DNA of 64,000 nt from Aquicoccus sp. G2-2. GTDB lineage: Bacteria > Pseudomonadota > Alphaproteobacteria > Rhodobacterales > Rhodobacteraceae. The number at the start of each line of letters is the position of its first letter. The stretch's first letter is position 1. Shown here one piece after another: positions 45,333 to 56,026 of this stretch. Location of the stretch: assembly GCF_034555965.1 (NCBI RefSeq), contig NZ_JAYDCK010000003.1:1364001-1428000 (forward strand), read 5' to 3'. Under the pieces are notes generated by a model. It searched no databases, was not told the DNA's origin, and saw nothing but the letters and a program-made list of their open reading frames with translations. The translations under genes and the position numbers were made by a program.

Positions 45333-45548
45333 CTAAAGCCGCCCGACCCGCCGCGCCACCTTCATCGCCTGGCGCGTGCGTTTCCCCGCCTGCTTACCCG
45401 CATTGGCTTGCTTGCGTTCGTCCTGCGTCATCGCCTCACGCGGTTTGCCGCGCCCAGCAATTGCACTCATTCCCGCATTCATGCCTTTGTTCATCGCCTT
45501 GCGCACGAACATCTTCATGATCATGTTGACGATCTGGTTCATGTTCAT
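45333..45548 (-). CDS. Small Met-rich, basic protein of unknown function (71 aa)
   Basis: A 71-residue protein with 10 methionines. The first 30 residues form a possible amphipathic helix with Met-Asn-Met-Asn-Gln-Ile-Val-Asn-Met-Ile-Met-Lys-Met-Phe. The second half is strongly basic (Lys/Arg/Gln/Ala) and ends Val-Ala-Arg-Arg-Val-Gly-Arg-Leu. It sits downstream of scpB with 67 nt between and reads the same way, so it may be the last gene of that operon. I do not recognise a family with certainty. It could bind membrane or nucleic acid; both are guesses from composition. Confidence 0.6.
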   Translation of the reverse strand: MNMNQIVNMIMKMFVRKAMNKGMNAGMSAIAGRGKPREAMTQDERKQANAGKQAGKRTRQAMKVARRVGRL

Positions 45549-45615
45549 CTTGCCAATCCTCGATTTTCTGCCTCACCCGGCAGCCTAGGTAACAATTGTG
45601 CCGTGAGTGTGGCAC

Positions 45616-46278
45616 TCAATCCTCAAACAGTTCGCTCTGCCCTTCCTCGGCTTCCTCTTCCTCTTCCGTTTCGGTCAACAGCGGCCCCAATCCTGCGGCG
45701 CGGTTTTCCAGCAAACCCGCTGAACGCAACTCCTTAAGACCAGGCAAATCACGTGCATTTTCCAGTCCGAAATGATCCAGAAAGTTTTGCGTTACCACGA
45801 ATGTCACTGGCCGCCCCGGCGTCATCTTTCGCCGCCCAAACCGGATCCACTCCATTTCAAGAAGCTGGTCAACTGTCCCCCGGCTCACACTAACGCCGCG
45901 GATCTCTTCAATTTCCGCTCGCGTGACGGGTTGATGATATGCAACGATTGCCAGCGTCTCAACCGCTGCGCGCGACAACTTGCGCGTCTCAACGGTCTCT
46001 TTCTGCATGAGAAACCCAAGGTCAGGGGCCGTTCGAATTGCCCAGGAATCACCAACCTTGATCGCCCGCACGCCGCGCCCCTCATAGCGTTTCCTGAGAA
46101 GAACCAACGCCTCCGCCGCATCCGAACCATGTGGCATTCGGTCGTTCAGTTCTTTTACGGTAACAGGCTCCGCACTGGCAAAAAGGATCGCTTCTACCAT
46201 ACGCTCCTGTTCGGCCAAGGGCGGCGACTCAAACAGGCTTTCTTCCTGTTCCTCAGTTCGTTCCGTCACGTTCCTCAT
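45616..46278 (-). CDS. scpB: Segregation and condensation protein B
   Basis: A protein of about 220 residues with two winged-helix domains (Glu-Ala-Ile-Leu-Phe-Ala-Ser-Ala-Glu-Pro; Glu-Thr-Leu-Ala-Ile-Val-Ala-Tyr-His-Gln-Pro-Val-Thr-Arg). Arg-Gly-Val-Ser-Val-Ser-Arg-Gly-Thr-Val and a very acidic C-terminus follow. It closes the Smc-ScpA complex for chromosome segregation. The start is uncertain: ATG at 46278 overlaps scpA by 26 nt, GTG at 46269 is possible, and 46305 would overlap more. Confidence 0.92.
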   Translation of the reverse strand: MRNVTERTEEQEESLFESPPLAEQERMVEAILFASAEPVTVKELNDRMPHGSDAAEALVLLRKRYEGRGVRAIKVGDSWAIRTAPDLGFLMQKETVETRKLSRAAVETLAIVAYHQPVTRAEIEEIRGVSVSRGTVDQLLEMEWIRFGRRKMTPGRPVTFVVTQNFLDHFGLENARDLPGLKELRSAGLLENRAAGLGPLLTETEEEEEAEEGQSELFED

Positions 46279-47062
46279 CCTTTTTTCGAAGCTGTATAGG
46301 CGCAAAAACTTCCGCCTGCCGTAGCTCCAACTTACCTTCCTTGACTAGCTGCAGCGAGGCCGCAAATGTCGCGGCAGTGGCCGAACGCCGCATGGCCGGG
46401 TCGCTCTCCCAACCCTCCGGAAGATAGCTTGCAAGGTCGGTCCATTTGCCGGCAAACCCGATCAGCCCGCGCATCCGCTCCAACGCCTGCTCCATGGTAA
46501 ACACACGGTCCCGATCCATCGTCAGCGGCCGGAATTCATCACGCGTCCTGATCCGTGCATAACCCTGCATCAAATCAAGCAACGTCGCTGAATAATTGAT
46601 TTTCCGCGTCCGCATCACGTCTTCCGGGATGCCGCGAGCAAAAAAGTCACGCCCAAGGCGGTCGCGAGCCATCAATTTCGCCGCGGCATCGCGCATCGCC
46701 TGCAAGCGTTCCAGTTGAAACGCCAGATGCGCCGCCAGATCTTCGCCCGACGGCCCTTCCTCTGACGGGTCTGGCGGCAACAACAACCGCGACTTCAGGA
46801 ATGCCAGCCATGCCGCCATCACAAGGTAATCGGCGGCCAGTTCGATCCTGAGCGTCTTAGCCTGCTCGATAAATGCCAGATATTGCCGCGCAAGTTGCAG
46901 GATCGAGATCGTCCGCAGATCGACCTTCTGCGTCCGGCTCAGCATCAATAGCACGTCGAGCGGCCCTTCATAACCGTCGACATCGACAATCAGAGCTTCG
47001 GCAGCCAGCCGCTCAGCCACCGAAACCTTGTCTTCCTCAAAATTCTGCTTGTCCTCAGCCAT
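46253..47062 (-). CDS. scpA: Segregation and condensation protein A
   Basis: A 269-residue kleisin that bridges the two Smc heads. It shows Tyr-Glu-Gly-Pro-Leu-Asp-Val-Leu-Leu-Met-Leu, Lys-Val-Asp-Leu-Arg-Thr-Ile-Ser-Ile-Leu-Gln-Leu-Ala, Ala-Asp-Tyr-Leu-Val-Met-Ala-Ala-Trp-Leu and a C-terminal winged helix (Thr-Phe-Ala-Ala-Ser-Leu-Gln-Leu-Val). It overlaps nagZ and scpB, so argS-SPOR-nagZ-scpA-scpB is one transcript unit. Confidence 0.93.
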   Translation of the reverse strand: MAEDKQNFEEDKVSVAERLAAEALIVDVDGYEGPLDVLLMLSRTQKVDLRTISILQLARQYLAFIEQAKTLRIELAADYLVMAAWLAFLKSRLLLPPDPSEEGPSGEDLAAHLAFQLERLQAMRDAAAKLMARDRLGRDFFARGIPEDVMRTRKINYSATLLDLMQGYARIRTRDEFRPLTMDRDRVFTMEQALERMRGLIGFAGKWTDLASYLPEGWESDPAMRRSATAATFAASLQLVKEGKLELRQAEVFAPIQLRKKDEERDGTN

Positions 47063-48083
47063 TGCCGACGCCCTTTAAAAGCGTCTCAAGTTCAGCTTCC
47101 AGCGCCGCAATGTCAATCTCATCAGGGGTTTTGCGCGCGGCCACCGCTGTTTCGGCCCGCTTCTGGGCCTGCGTTCCCATCCGTCCGGCGGCTTCCGCCA
47201 CCTGTCGGCGCTCGGCCAACGTACCATTACAATGCAAGACGACGTCACAACCTGCATCAATTGCGCCGTGGCTCAAACTGTGCAAATCGCCATGCAATGC
47301 CTTCATTGAAATATCGTCGGTCATAAGAAGCCCGTCAAACCCGATCTCATTACGAATGATGCGAATCACATCCTGCGAAAGCGTTGCCGGAGCATGATCT
47401 ATTGCACTGTAAACCACATGCGCCGTCATCGCCATCGGGGCGTCTTTGAGATGTTGAAATGGCATAAAATCAACCTCTTGAAGCTCACTCTTCAAGCAAT
47501 CCACTTGCGGCAAATCATGATGGCTGTCGCTTACTGCACGGCCATGGCCCGGTATGTGCTTCACAACCGGCAAAACGCCGCCATCAAGATGGGCCTGCAT
47601 CACTGCGCGGCCGATGCCTGCCACAGCGCGCGGGTCATCCCCATAGCATCGGTTGCGCAGAAACGGATGCGTTCCATCTCGCGCCACATCGACCAGCGGA
47701 GCACAGTTGCTATCAATTCCAACTGTGCGCAGCTCGTCGGCAATCAGCCGGTAGCGTAGATACATCGCCCGCTCGGCCTCTTGGCCAGCCGTTCGCACAT
47801 GATCCAGCGGCGGCAACCATTCGCGCCACGTCGGTGCGCGCAACCGTTGTACCCGTCCGCCTTCTTGATCAATCGTGATCGGTGCCTCTCGCCCCACGGT
47901 CTCGCGCATGTCGTCGCACAGCGCGCGCAATTGCTCGGGGGTGTCCACGTTGCGGGCAAACAGAATAAACCCGAATGGATCAGCTTCCCGAAAAAACGCG
48001 CGTTCTTCGGCGGAAAGGCGCAATCCATCCGCATCAAGGATGCAAGCGCCCCAATTGCTCACCGGGTCGTTACCGGAATACAA
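47055..48083 (-). CDS. nagZ: Beta-N-acetylhexosaminidase (peptidoglycan recycling)
   Basis: A 342-residue GH3 enzyme that cleaves GlcNAc from muropeptides in the cytoplasm. It shows [18 protein letters not shown], the catalytic loop [14 protein letters not shown], and Leu-Met-Thr-Asp-Asp-Ile-Ser-Met (nucleophile Asp). The start region overlaps the upstream SPOR gene by 25 nt; a GTG slightly later is possible. Peptidoglycan recycling next to a SPOR septal protein makes sense. Confidence 0.92.
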   Translation of the reverse strand: MYSGNDPVSNWGACILDADGLRLSAEERAFFREADPFGFILFARNVDTPEQLRALCDDMRETVGREAPITIDQEGGRVQRLRAPTWREWLPPLDHVRTAGQEAERAMYLRYRLIADELRTVGIDSNCAPLVDVARDGTHPFLRNRCYGDDPRAVAGIGRAVMQAHLDGGVLPVVKHIPGHGRAVSDSHHDLPQVDCLKSELQEVDFMPFQHLKDAPMAMTAHVVYSAIDHAPATLSQDVIRIIRNEIGFDGLLMTDDISMKALHGDLHSLSHGAIDAGCDVVLHCNGTLAERRQVAEAAGRMGTQAQKRAETAVAARKTPDEIDIAALEAELETLLKGVGNG

Positions 48084-49029
48084 TCCGCGCGCTCCGCCAC
48101 CAAGGCCGAGCAGAACCGCCGCGCGTCGTTCAAATCTTCAAACCCCATTGCGCGCAGCCGGTAAAACACCCGCCCGCCACTTTTGGCGCGCTCAATAACC
48201 CGTTGCTTACCTTCCATGTAATCGTCAAACCGCGCGTCCAGCTTATCCCACTCCGTGCGCGCTGTCTCTGGGCTGTCAAATGCCCCAAGCTGTGCCAGCC
48301 GGGTGCCCACGGGGACAGCCTCAGGCGCCACTTCCAACGCCCGGTCAACCGCATCTCCAACAGACCCCGCCGCGACTGTGACAAGCTTCTCAGGGCGCGG
48401 GCGCGGGCGCAATGAATGTTTCAGCCCCCCTTCACCACCACGGCCTTTTCGATCTTGGCTTCGGGGACTGCTTTGGAGGGGGCCGAAGCAGGCTCCTGCG
48501 CTTTCTCCTCCGTGCCTGGCGCAACATCATTAAGCGGCTCCGCACCGTTTGAAAGCTTGTCAGCCAACGCCCGAATCGACGCCATCTGTGATGTCGTTTC
48601 CGCCAACTCCATTGCCACTCTGGTTTCACGTTCAGGTGCTGCGCTTTCAGGCCCCGCAACCGACAGGTCCTCCAACGGCTGATCTTCCGAGGCCAAATCA
48701 ATCGGCTCCGGTGCCAAGATAAGCCGATCCGCCGGTTTCGCCACTGTGCCATCTGCCGCGACCCGGTTCACCGCAAGCCCCTGATGCAATGCCGGGCTCC
48801 CACCCGGATTGTCCGGCACCACGCGCATCGGCATGCCGGTCGCCGCGCGCACAATTGGCACCCCGGTCACATCCCGTGACAAGGTCCGGTATCCCCACAA
48901 GCCAATTCCCACGATCAGCGCGAGCGATATCGCCGCGCCTGCCCAATTGGTCATCGTTCCAAGTGTTTGAACTTCACCCGCTTTCGGGCCGTCATCTGAC
49001 GCCTGTGCACCAAAGGGTATCTCTGCCAT
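48059..49029 (-). CDS. SPOR-domain membrane protein, frame broken at a C6/G6 run
   Basis: Two frames form one protein of about 323 residues. The first (49029 to about 48425) has a membrane helix near residues 28-46 and a Pro/Glu-rich periplasmic linker ending Val-Val-Val-Lys-Gly-Gly. The second (48412 down to 48059) is the SPOR domain ([13 protein letters not shown] and Tyr-Arg-Leu-Arg-Ala-Met-Gly-Phe). One more G in the run at 48425-48430 joins them as [10 protein letters not shown]. SPOR domains bind denuded septal glycan, as in FtsN. It lies between argS and nagZ, both on the same strand. Confidence 0.85.
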
Positions 49030-49107
49030 TGCTCGCCTCGCCCGCGCCCTCAGCGATACATAGCCGCCGGGATCGCTCTTGCCTGCTCAAACCCGGCGCT
49101 GGCGCGA

Positions 49108-50849
49108 TTATCGCATCTCATCCGCCGGACTTACCCCCAGAATACCAAGCCCCGCGGAAATAACAACGGCCACAGCCCGCGCAAGGGCGATTTTTGGCTG
49201 ACTTGCAACAGCCCCTCCTGCAAGAAGCGCAACGCCGATTCCTCGTTTCCCCGGTTCCACAGGGAATGAAACTCCGACGCCAACTCGTAAAGATAAAATG
49301 CCACGCGGTGCGGTTCATTGCTACGCCCCGCAGTCTCCACCAGGCGCGGCCACTCTGCAATCTTCTTGGCCACGGCCAACTCCGCCGCGTGGGTCATCCC
49401 GGAAAGCTCCACCCCCGCCAACGTTGCGTCATCCACCGCGATTCCCGCCTCATCCGCCTTGCGCAAGACCGAAGACACCCGCGCATGAGCATACTGAACA
49501 TAAAAAACCGGGTTGTCCTTTGACTGCTCCAATACCTTGTCGAAATCGAAATCGAGCGGCGCATCATTCTTGCGCGTCAGCATATGAAACCGCGTCACAT
49601 CCGGCCCCACCTGCTCAACCACATCGCGCAGCGTGATGAAGGTACCGGCGCGTTTTGACATCTTGAACGGCTCACCATTCTTGAACAGCTTCACCAGTTG
49701 GGTAAGCTTGATATCAAGCGGCACCTGCCCATTGGACAGCGCCGACACCGCCGCCTTCATGCGCTTTACATAACCGCCATGATCCGCGCCAAGAACATCA
49801 ATAAGGCCATCGAAGCCTCTGGAAATCTTATCAAAATGATACGCGATATCCGGGGCGAAGTAGGTCCACGCGCCGTCTGATTTTTTCACCGGACGATCAA
49901 CATCGTCACCATGCGCGGTCGAGCGGAAAAGCGTTTGCTCGCGCGGCTCCCAGTCTTCCGGCGTCTTGCCTTTTGGCGGCTCCAGCACACCCTCATAAAT
50001 CAGGCCGCGCTCTTCCAGCGTCGCGATCGCCGCCTCGATCAACCCGGTGCCGTAAAGTGACTTCTCCGAGAAGAAGACGTCCATCTTTACCCCCAACAAC
50101 GCTAGATCGGCGCGGATCAGGTCCATCATCCGCTCAGTGGCAAACGTGCGCAAATCGGTCAGCCAGTCCGCTTCAGGCTTATCAAGCAGGCTATCCCCGT
50201 ATTTCGCCTTCAGCGCCTCTCCCACCGGCACCAGATAATCACCGGGATAGAGCCCATCCGCAATCTCTGGGGCAAGCCCGCAGGCCTCGCGGTAACGCTC
50301 ATAAGCCGAACGCGCCAACACATCGACCTGCGCCCCGCCGTCATTAATGTAATATTCACGGGTCACGTCATAACCCACGAAATCCAGCAGCGATGCCAAT
50401 GCATCGCCGAAAACCGCGCCCCGTGTATGGCCCACATGCAGCGGCCCGGTCGGGTTGGCCGAAACGTATTCGACATTCATCTTCGCGCCCTGCCCCATCG
50501 CTGAGCGCCCAAAAGCCTCACCCGCCGTCAGAGCTGCCACCACCACGCCCTGCCAGACGGTCTCGTCCAGCCGCAGATTCAAAAACCCCGGCCCGGCCAC
50601 GTCCGCTTGCACGACCCTCGCATCCGCCTTCAGCTTCAGCGCCAGCGCTTCGGCAATATCGCGCGGTTTCATCCCGGCGGGTTTAGCCAGAACCATCGCC
50701 GCATTTGTCGCCATATCGCCATGCGCCGCATCGCGCGGTGGCTCAACCGTCACGTTGCCAAAATCAAGGCCCGTCGGCAGCGTCCCCTCGTGCACCATCG
50801 CATCAAGGCTTTCGCTCACAAGCACGCGGATATCGGAAAAGAGGTTCAT
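49108..50849 (-). CDS. argS: Arginyl-tRNA synthetase, frame broken at a T5/A5 run near the C-terminus
   Basis: A class I synthetase of about 580 residues. Motifs are [11 protein letters not shown] (HIGH) and Phe-Lys-Met-Ser-Lys-Arg-Ala-Gly (KMSKS equivalent), with a C-terminal anticodon-binding helix domain. The start at 50849 (Met-Asn-Leu-Phe-Ser-Asp-Ile) follows GGAG. The uncorrected frame ends at 49131 in a foreign tail. One more A in the run (plus strand T5, 49191-49195) yields [13 protein letters not shown] and ends Ser-Pro-Ala-Asp-Glu-Met-Arg at 49108, the normal ArgRS end. The gene is essential, so it is almost surely intact in the cell. Confidence 0.92.
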
Positions 50850-50995
50850 CTTGGCTCTCCGGCTGAGGATGGCTTGATTTAGCACACCTCTCAAGCACCG
50901 CAACCCGCACCAAGCGCCTATTACCGCGCTTTCCCTCTGGTGTTTTCCGCGCGCGCGCGTTAGGCGCGCCCCACGCTATCAGGAAAGAACCTAGA

Positions 50996-52813
50996 ATGGA
51001 CCTTCGCAATATCGCGATCATCGCTCACGTGGACCACGGCAAAACCACGTTGGTGGACGAGCTTCTTAAACAATCCGGTGCCTTTCGCGCAAATCAGGCA
51101 GTGGCTGAGCGCGCGATGGACAGTAACGATCTCGAACGCGAGCGCGGCATCACCATTTTTGCCAAGCCAACTTCCGTCGAATGGAAGGGCACCCGGATCA
51201 ATATCGTCGACACCCCCGGCCACGCCGATTTTGGCGGCGAAGTTGAACGCATTCTTTCCATGGTTGATGGCGTTGTTCTGCTGGTCGATGCTGCCGAAGG
51301 CCCGATGCCGCAGACCAAATTTGTGACCTCAAAGGCTTTGGCGCTTGGCCTGCGCCCCATCGTGGTGCTGAACAAGGTCGATAAGCTTGATGCAGAACCT
51401 GACCGCGCCCTCGATGAAGTGTTCGATCTCTTCGCCAACCTTGGTGCCGATGACGATCAGCTCGATTTCCCGCACCTCTATGCAAGTGGTCGCTCCGGTT
51501 GGGCTGATACCACTCTGGATGGCCCGCGTAAGGATTTGCACGCGCTTTTCAACCTGATCGTCAACCATGTCCCCGCGCCACGCCAGCAGGCCCATGCCGA
51601 TGACGATTTCCGGATGCTGGCGACCACGCTCGGCGCTGATCCGTTCGTTGGCCGCGTCCTTACCGGGCGCGTCGAATCCGGCCGTCTGAAGGTTGGCGCC
51701 ACGGTGCAAGCGCTCTCGCGCATCGGCCAGAAGATCGAACAGTTCCGCGTAAACAAGATTCAGGCCTTTCGCGGCCTGACCATGGCCGATATCGACGAAG
51801 CAGTCGCTGGTGACATCGTTTCGATTGCCGGCATGTCCAAAGCGACCGTGGCCGATACGATCTGCGCGCTCGCGGTTGACACTCCGCTCGATGCACAACC
51901 GATTGACCCGCCCACCATCTCCGTCACATTCGGCATCAACGACAGTCCCCTTGCGGGCCGAGACGGCAAGAAGGTGCAGTCCCGCGTCATTCGTGAGCGG
52001 CTGATGAAAGAAGCCGAATCAAACGTCGCCATCAAGGTGACAGACACTCCCGGCGGCGAAGCATTCGAGGTCGCAGGGCGCGGTGAATTGCAAATGGGCG
52101 TGCTAATCGAGAACATGCGCCGCGAAGGGTTCGAGCTTTCGATCTCGCGCCCTCAGGTGCTGATGCGCGAAGAAGACGGCAAGACGCTTGAGCCCATTGA
52201 GGAAGTCACAATCGACGTGGACGATGCTTATTCCGGCGCCGTGATCGAGAAGATAACCGGCACTCGCAAAGGCGAGTTGACCGAGATGAAACCGGCAGGC
52301 GCGGGCAAGACCCGCATCATTGCGCATGTCCCGTCACGCGGGCTGATCGGTTATCACGGCGAATTTCTCACCGACACGCGCGGCACCGGCGTGCTCAACC
52401 GTGTCTTCCATGGCTGGGCACCACATAAAGGCCCAATCCCTGGCCGCCGCGCTGGGGTGCTGATCTCAATGGAGAACGGCGAAACCGTCGCCTATGCGCT
52501 ATGGAATCTCGAAGACCGCGGCAAAATGTTTCTCGGGGCGCAAACCTCAGTCTATACCGGCATGATCATCGGCGAACACAGCCGCGAGAACGATCTCGAA
52601 GTGAACCCGCTCAAAGGCAAGAAACTGACCAACGTGCGCGCCTCCGGTACCGACGAGGCCGTTCGGCTCACCACCCCGGTCACACTCTCGCTGGAAGAGG
52701 CCATCGCCTATATCAACAATGATGAACTGGTCGAAGTCACCCCCGGCGCGATCCGCCTGCGCAAACGGTTTCTCGATCCGCATGAGCGAAAGCGGGCGGC
52801 AAAGCAGATCTAG
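50996..52813 (+). CDS. typA: Translational GTPase TypA/BipA
   Basis: A 605-residue ribosome-binding GTPase of stress and cold adaptation. G1 is Ala-His-Val-Asp-His-Gly-Lys-Thr-Thr, G3 Asp-Thr-Pro-Gly-His-Ala-Asp-Phe and G4 Asn-Lys-Val-Asp. It also has EF-G-like domains and the TypA-specific C-terminal domain ([10 protein letters not shown] and [10 protein letters not shown]). It is divergent from argS with 146 nt between and ends in a strong hairpin. Confidence 0.96.
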   Translation: MDLRNIAIIAHVDHGKTTLVDELLKQSGAFRANQAVAERAMDSNDLERERGITIFAKPTSVEWKGTRINIVDTPGHADFGGEVERILSMVDGVVLLVDAAEGPMPQTKFVTSKALALGLRPIVVLNKVDKLDAEPDRALDEVFDLFANLGADDDQLDFPHLYASGRSGWADTTLDGPRKDLHALFNLIVNHVPAPRQQAHADDDFRMLATTLGADPFVGRVLTGRVESGRLKVGATVQALSRIGQKIEQFRVNKIQAFRGLTMADIDEAVAGDIVSIAGMSKATVADTICALAVDTPLDAQPIDPPTISVTFGINDSPLAGRDGKKVQSRVIRERLMKEAESNVAIKVTDTPGGEAFEVAGRGELQMGVLIENMRREGFELSISRPQVLMREEDGKTLEPIEEVTIDVDDAYSGAVIEKITGTRKGELTEMKPAGAGKTRIIAHVPSRGLIGYHGEFLTDTRGTGVLNRVFHGWAPHKGPIPGRRAGVLISMENGETVAYALWNLEDRGKMFLGAQTSVYTGMIIGEHSRENDLEVNPLKGKKLTNVRASGTDEAVRLTTPVTLSLEEAIAYINNDELVEVTPGAIRLRKRFLDPHERKRAAKQI

Positions 52814-52816
52814 GTG

Positions 52817-52837
52817 AGGTGGGGGAGTCCCCCACCT
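52817..52837. terminator. Hairpin between convergent typA and DUF1330
   Basis: AGGTGGGGG and CCCCCACCT pair over 9 bp with a 3-nt loop, 4 nt after the typA stop and 8 nt before the end of the converging gene. It is probably a two-way terminator; no long T-tract. Confidence 0.65.
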
Positions 52838-52844
52838 TCCTCGC

Positions 52845-53132
52845 TTATTCCGAGGTTTCGACGACCATCAATTCGCGCTCACTCGCACCTTTCGCATTGG
52901 AAAGGGCATCCTGATACTCGGGACTGTGATAGCAACTCACCGCCGCGTCCACGCTCGGAAATTTCGCCACCACATTGCGCGGGCGCTCCTTGCCCTCAAG
53001 CTGCACATACTGCCCACCGCGCGCGATAAACTCGCCACCATGCTTGGCAATCGCCGGTCCGGCCAGCTTGGCATATTTGCCGTATGCCTCTTCATCGGTC
53101 ACAGTTACATGCGCGATCCACAAAGCACCCAT
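52845..53132 (-). CDS. DUF1330 domain protein
   Basis: A 95-residue dimeric alpha-beta barrel (ferredoxin-like) protein: Ala-Leu-Trp-Ile-Ala-His-Val-Thr-Val-Thr, Gly-Gly-Glu-Phe-Ile-Ala-Arg-Gly-Gly, and Cys-Tyr-His-Ser-Pro-Glu-Tyr-Gln. The family has no settled function. It starts 1 nt after the corrected alaS stop, and the GGAGG of its ribosome-binding site overlaps that stop. This both joins it to the alaS transcript and supports the corrected alaS end. Confidence 0.88.
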   Translation of the reverse strand: MGALWIAHVTVTDEEAYGKYAKLAGPAIAKHGGEFIARGGQYVQLEGKERPRNVVAKFPSVDAAVSCYHSPEYQDALSNAKGASERELMVVETSE

Positions 53133-53133
53133 C

Positions 53134-55808
53134 TCATCCTCCTATCACGGCTTGCGCCGCCTTGATTGCTGCCTCGGCGCCCGAGACATCCGCGCCGCCA
53201 CCCTGCGCTAGATCAGGTCGGCCACCGCCCCCTTTCCGCCCAGTTCCGGCACCGCCGCTTTCACCAGATCAACCGCCGAAACCTTGTCCAGCAAATCTTC
53301 TGTTACACCCGCCGCCACCGCTGCCTTACCGCCAGTATCGGCAATCAACAAGATCGCACCAGAGCCAATCCGCGCCTTGTGTTCATCAATCAATGCCGGC
53401 AAATCCTTCCCGGACACTCCCGAAAGCACCTGAGCAATGAACTGTACGCCATTGATTTCCTTCGCATCCACCCCATTCCCAGATGCAGCGCCACCCATCA
53501 TTGCCATTTCTCGACGAAGTTGCGCCACCTCATTTTGCAGCGCCTTCCGCTCATCAATCAGGCCACGTACCCGCATCGACAGTTCGTTTGGCTGTGCCTT
53601 TACCGCCTGTGCAATTTCCCCCAGAATAACTGCCTGCCCTTCGAGATATTCCACAGCCGCCGCCCCGGTCAGCGCCTCAATCCGCCGCACCCCAGCAGCA
53701 GATGCCGTGTCACCAAGAATTACGCACAGCCCTATATCGCCGGTCTGTCGCACATGCGTGCCGCCGCAAAGCTCGATTGAATAAGTCTCGCCATTGGCGC
53801 CCTTGCCGGTCGGTGCCAAGCCCATCGACACGACGCGCACCTCATCGCCATATTTCTCACCGAACAGCGCCTGCGCACCGATTCCACGAGCGTCGTCGGG
53901 CGTCATGATCCGCGTCGTCACCGGGCTATTTTGCCGGATAAACCCATTCACTTCCTCGCTCACGGCTTTCAATTCCGCGTCAGAAAGCGCCTTGGCGTGG
54001 CTGAAATCAAACCTCAACCTGTCTTCGTCATTCAACGATCCGCGCTGTGCAACATGATCACCCAAATGCGTCCGAAGGGCTTCATGCAACAAATGCGTGG
54101 CCGAATGATTGGCCCGCACCCTGGTGCGCCGCTCGTGATCAACCTCAAGCGCAACCATGTCTCCCACCGAAAGCGCGCCCTGCTCCGGCGATAGCTTGTG
54201 GGCAAAAACCTTGCCATCGGCAAATTTCTGAACGTCCGAGATCGCGCTCATATCATTCATATCATCAAGGCGGCGCAGCCAGCCATGATCGGCTACCTGC
54301 CCGCCGCTTTCCCCATAAAACGGCGTCTGGTTAAGCACGGCCCAGCCTTCCTGGCCTTGTTCCAGCACCTGCACCTGCGTCCCATCCTTGATCAGTGCCG
54401 TAATCTGACCTTCTGCCGCTTCCGTATCATAGCCCAGAAAATCCGTCGCACCTGCCTCGTCCGCAATGTCGAACCAAATGCTCGCGTCCGCCGCCTCACC
54501 CGAACCGGCCCATGCCGCGCGCGCCTTGGCCTTTTGTGCGCTCATCGCCGCATCGAACCCTGCCACATCCACATCCCGCCCTTTCTCGCGCAACGCATCC
54601 TGCGTCAGGTCGAGCGGAAACCCATAGGTGTCATAGAGCTTGAACGCCGCGTCTCCCGGCAGTGCAATGTCATCCGGCAGACCGTCCAACTCATCATCAA
54701 GCAGCTTGAGCCCACGTTCCAGTGTCTGCTTGAACCGAGTCTCCTCCAATTGCAGGGTCTCTTCGATCAACCCTTGCGCCCGGCCCAACTCGGGATAGGC
54801 CGCCCCCATCTGATGCACCAAAGCCGGAACAAGTTTATACATCACGGGGTCTTTTGCCCCCAGCAAATGCGCATGGCGCATCGCGCGCCGCATGATCCGC
54901 CGCAGCACGTAACCACGCCCGTCATTCGATGGCATCACCCCGTCAGCAATCAAGAAACTCGTCGAACGCAGATGGTCTGCAATTACCCGGTGATGGGTCT
55001 TGCCAGGGCCATCCGGGTCTGTGCTCGTTGCGTCAGCACTGGCCTCAATCAGCGACCGGATCAGATCGGTAGCGTAATTGTCATTCGTGCCCTGAAGCAG
55101 GGCCGCCACCCGTTCAATCCCCATGCCAGTATCAATCGACTGCATGTCGAGCGCGCGCATTGACCCGTCTTCGAACTGCTCGTTTTGCATGAACACGAGG
55201 TTCCAGATTTCCACAAACCGGTCGCCATCCTCTTCCGGCGTACCGGGAGGGCCACCCCAATATTGCTCGCCATGGTCATAGAAAATTTCCGTGCAGGGGC
55301 CGCAAGGGCCAGTCGGCCCCATCATCCAGAAATTGTCATTCGTCGGAATGCGAATGATCCGCTCATCAGGCAACCCGGCAACTTTCTTCCAGATGTCCGC
55401 CGCCTCGTCATCGGTATGATAAACCGTCACCACCAATTTCTCTGCCGGTATATCCAATTCCTTGGTAATCAACTCCCAAGCAAACGGGATAGCATCCGAC
55501 TTGAAGTAATCTCCAAAGCTGAAATTTCCCAACATTTCAAAAAATGTATGATGCCGCGCGGTATAGCCCACATTATCAAGATCGTTATGTTTCCCGCCTG
55601 CCCGCACACATTTCTGCGCCGACGTTGCGCGCACGTAATCGCGCTTCTCCACACCGGTAAACAGGTTCTTGAACTGCACCATACCGGAATTGACGAACAT
55701 CAACGTCGGATCGTTGCGCGGCACAAGTGGCGAAGACGGCACAATTTCGTGCCCATTCTTGGCGAAATAGTTCAAAAACGTCGAACGGATGTCGTTCAGG
55801 CTGGGCAT
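53134..55808 (-). CDS. alaS: Alanyl-tRNA synthetase, frame broken at a C5/G5 run near the C-terminus
   Basis: An 891-residue (corrected) class II synthetase. It shows [15 protein letters not shown], the editing domain His-Ser-Ala-Thr-His-Leu-Leu-His and Cys-Gly-Gly-Thr-His, and the C-Ala domain. The uncorrected frame stops at 53208 right after Gly-Gly-Lys-Gly. One more G in the run (53228-53232) gives [16 protein letters not shown], the universal AlaRS ending, and a stop at 53134. DUF1330 then follows at once. Essential gene; I expect it to be intact. Confidence 0.93.
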
Positions 55809-55973
55809 TTGGCGTGGCCTTTCGGGCTCTCAATCAGGGTTTATCAGGCGGTTTCAAGCATTTCAGCACACCGTCATGATTCAACAATGTGCCGAAACGC
55901 TTTAGCCCCAAGCCATGCGCCTGTCCACCGCGCTTGACCGGATGCATGGTTGAGCTGCCCATTCCCCAACGGA

Positions 55974-56001
55974 AAATGCCGCCCGTTACCGGGCGGCATT
56001 T
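55974..56001 (-). terminator. Terminator after recA
   Basis: AAATGCCGCCCG (55974-55985) and CGGGCGGCATTT (55990-56001) pair perfectly over 12 bp across 4 nt, 25 nt after the recA stop; on the minus strand the stem ends in TTTT. It separates recA from alaS. Confidence 0.88.
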
Positions 56002-56026
56002 CCAAGCAGACGATCAACCATATGCC

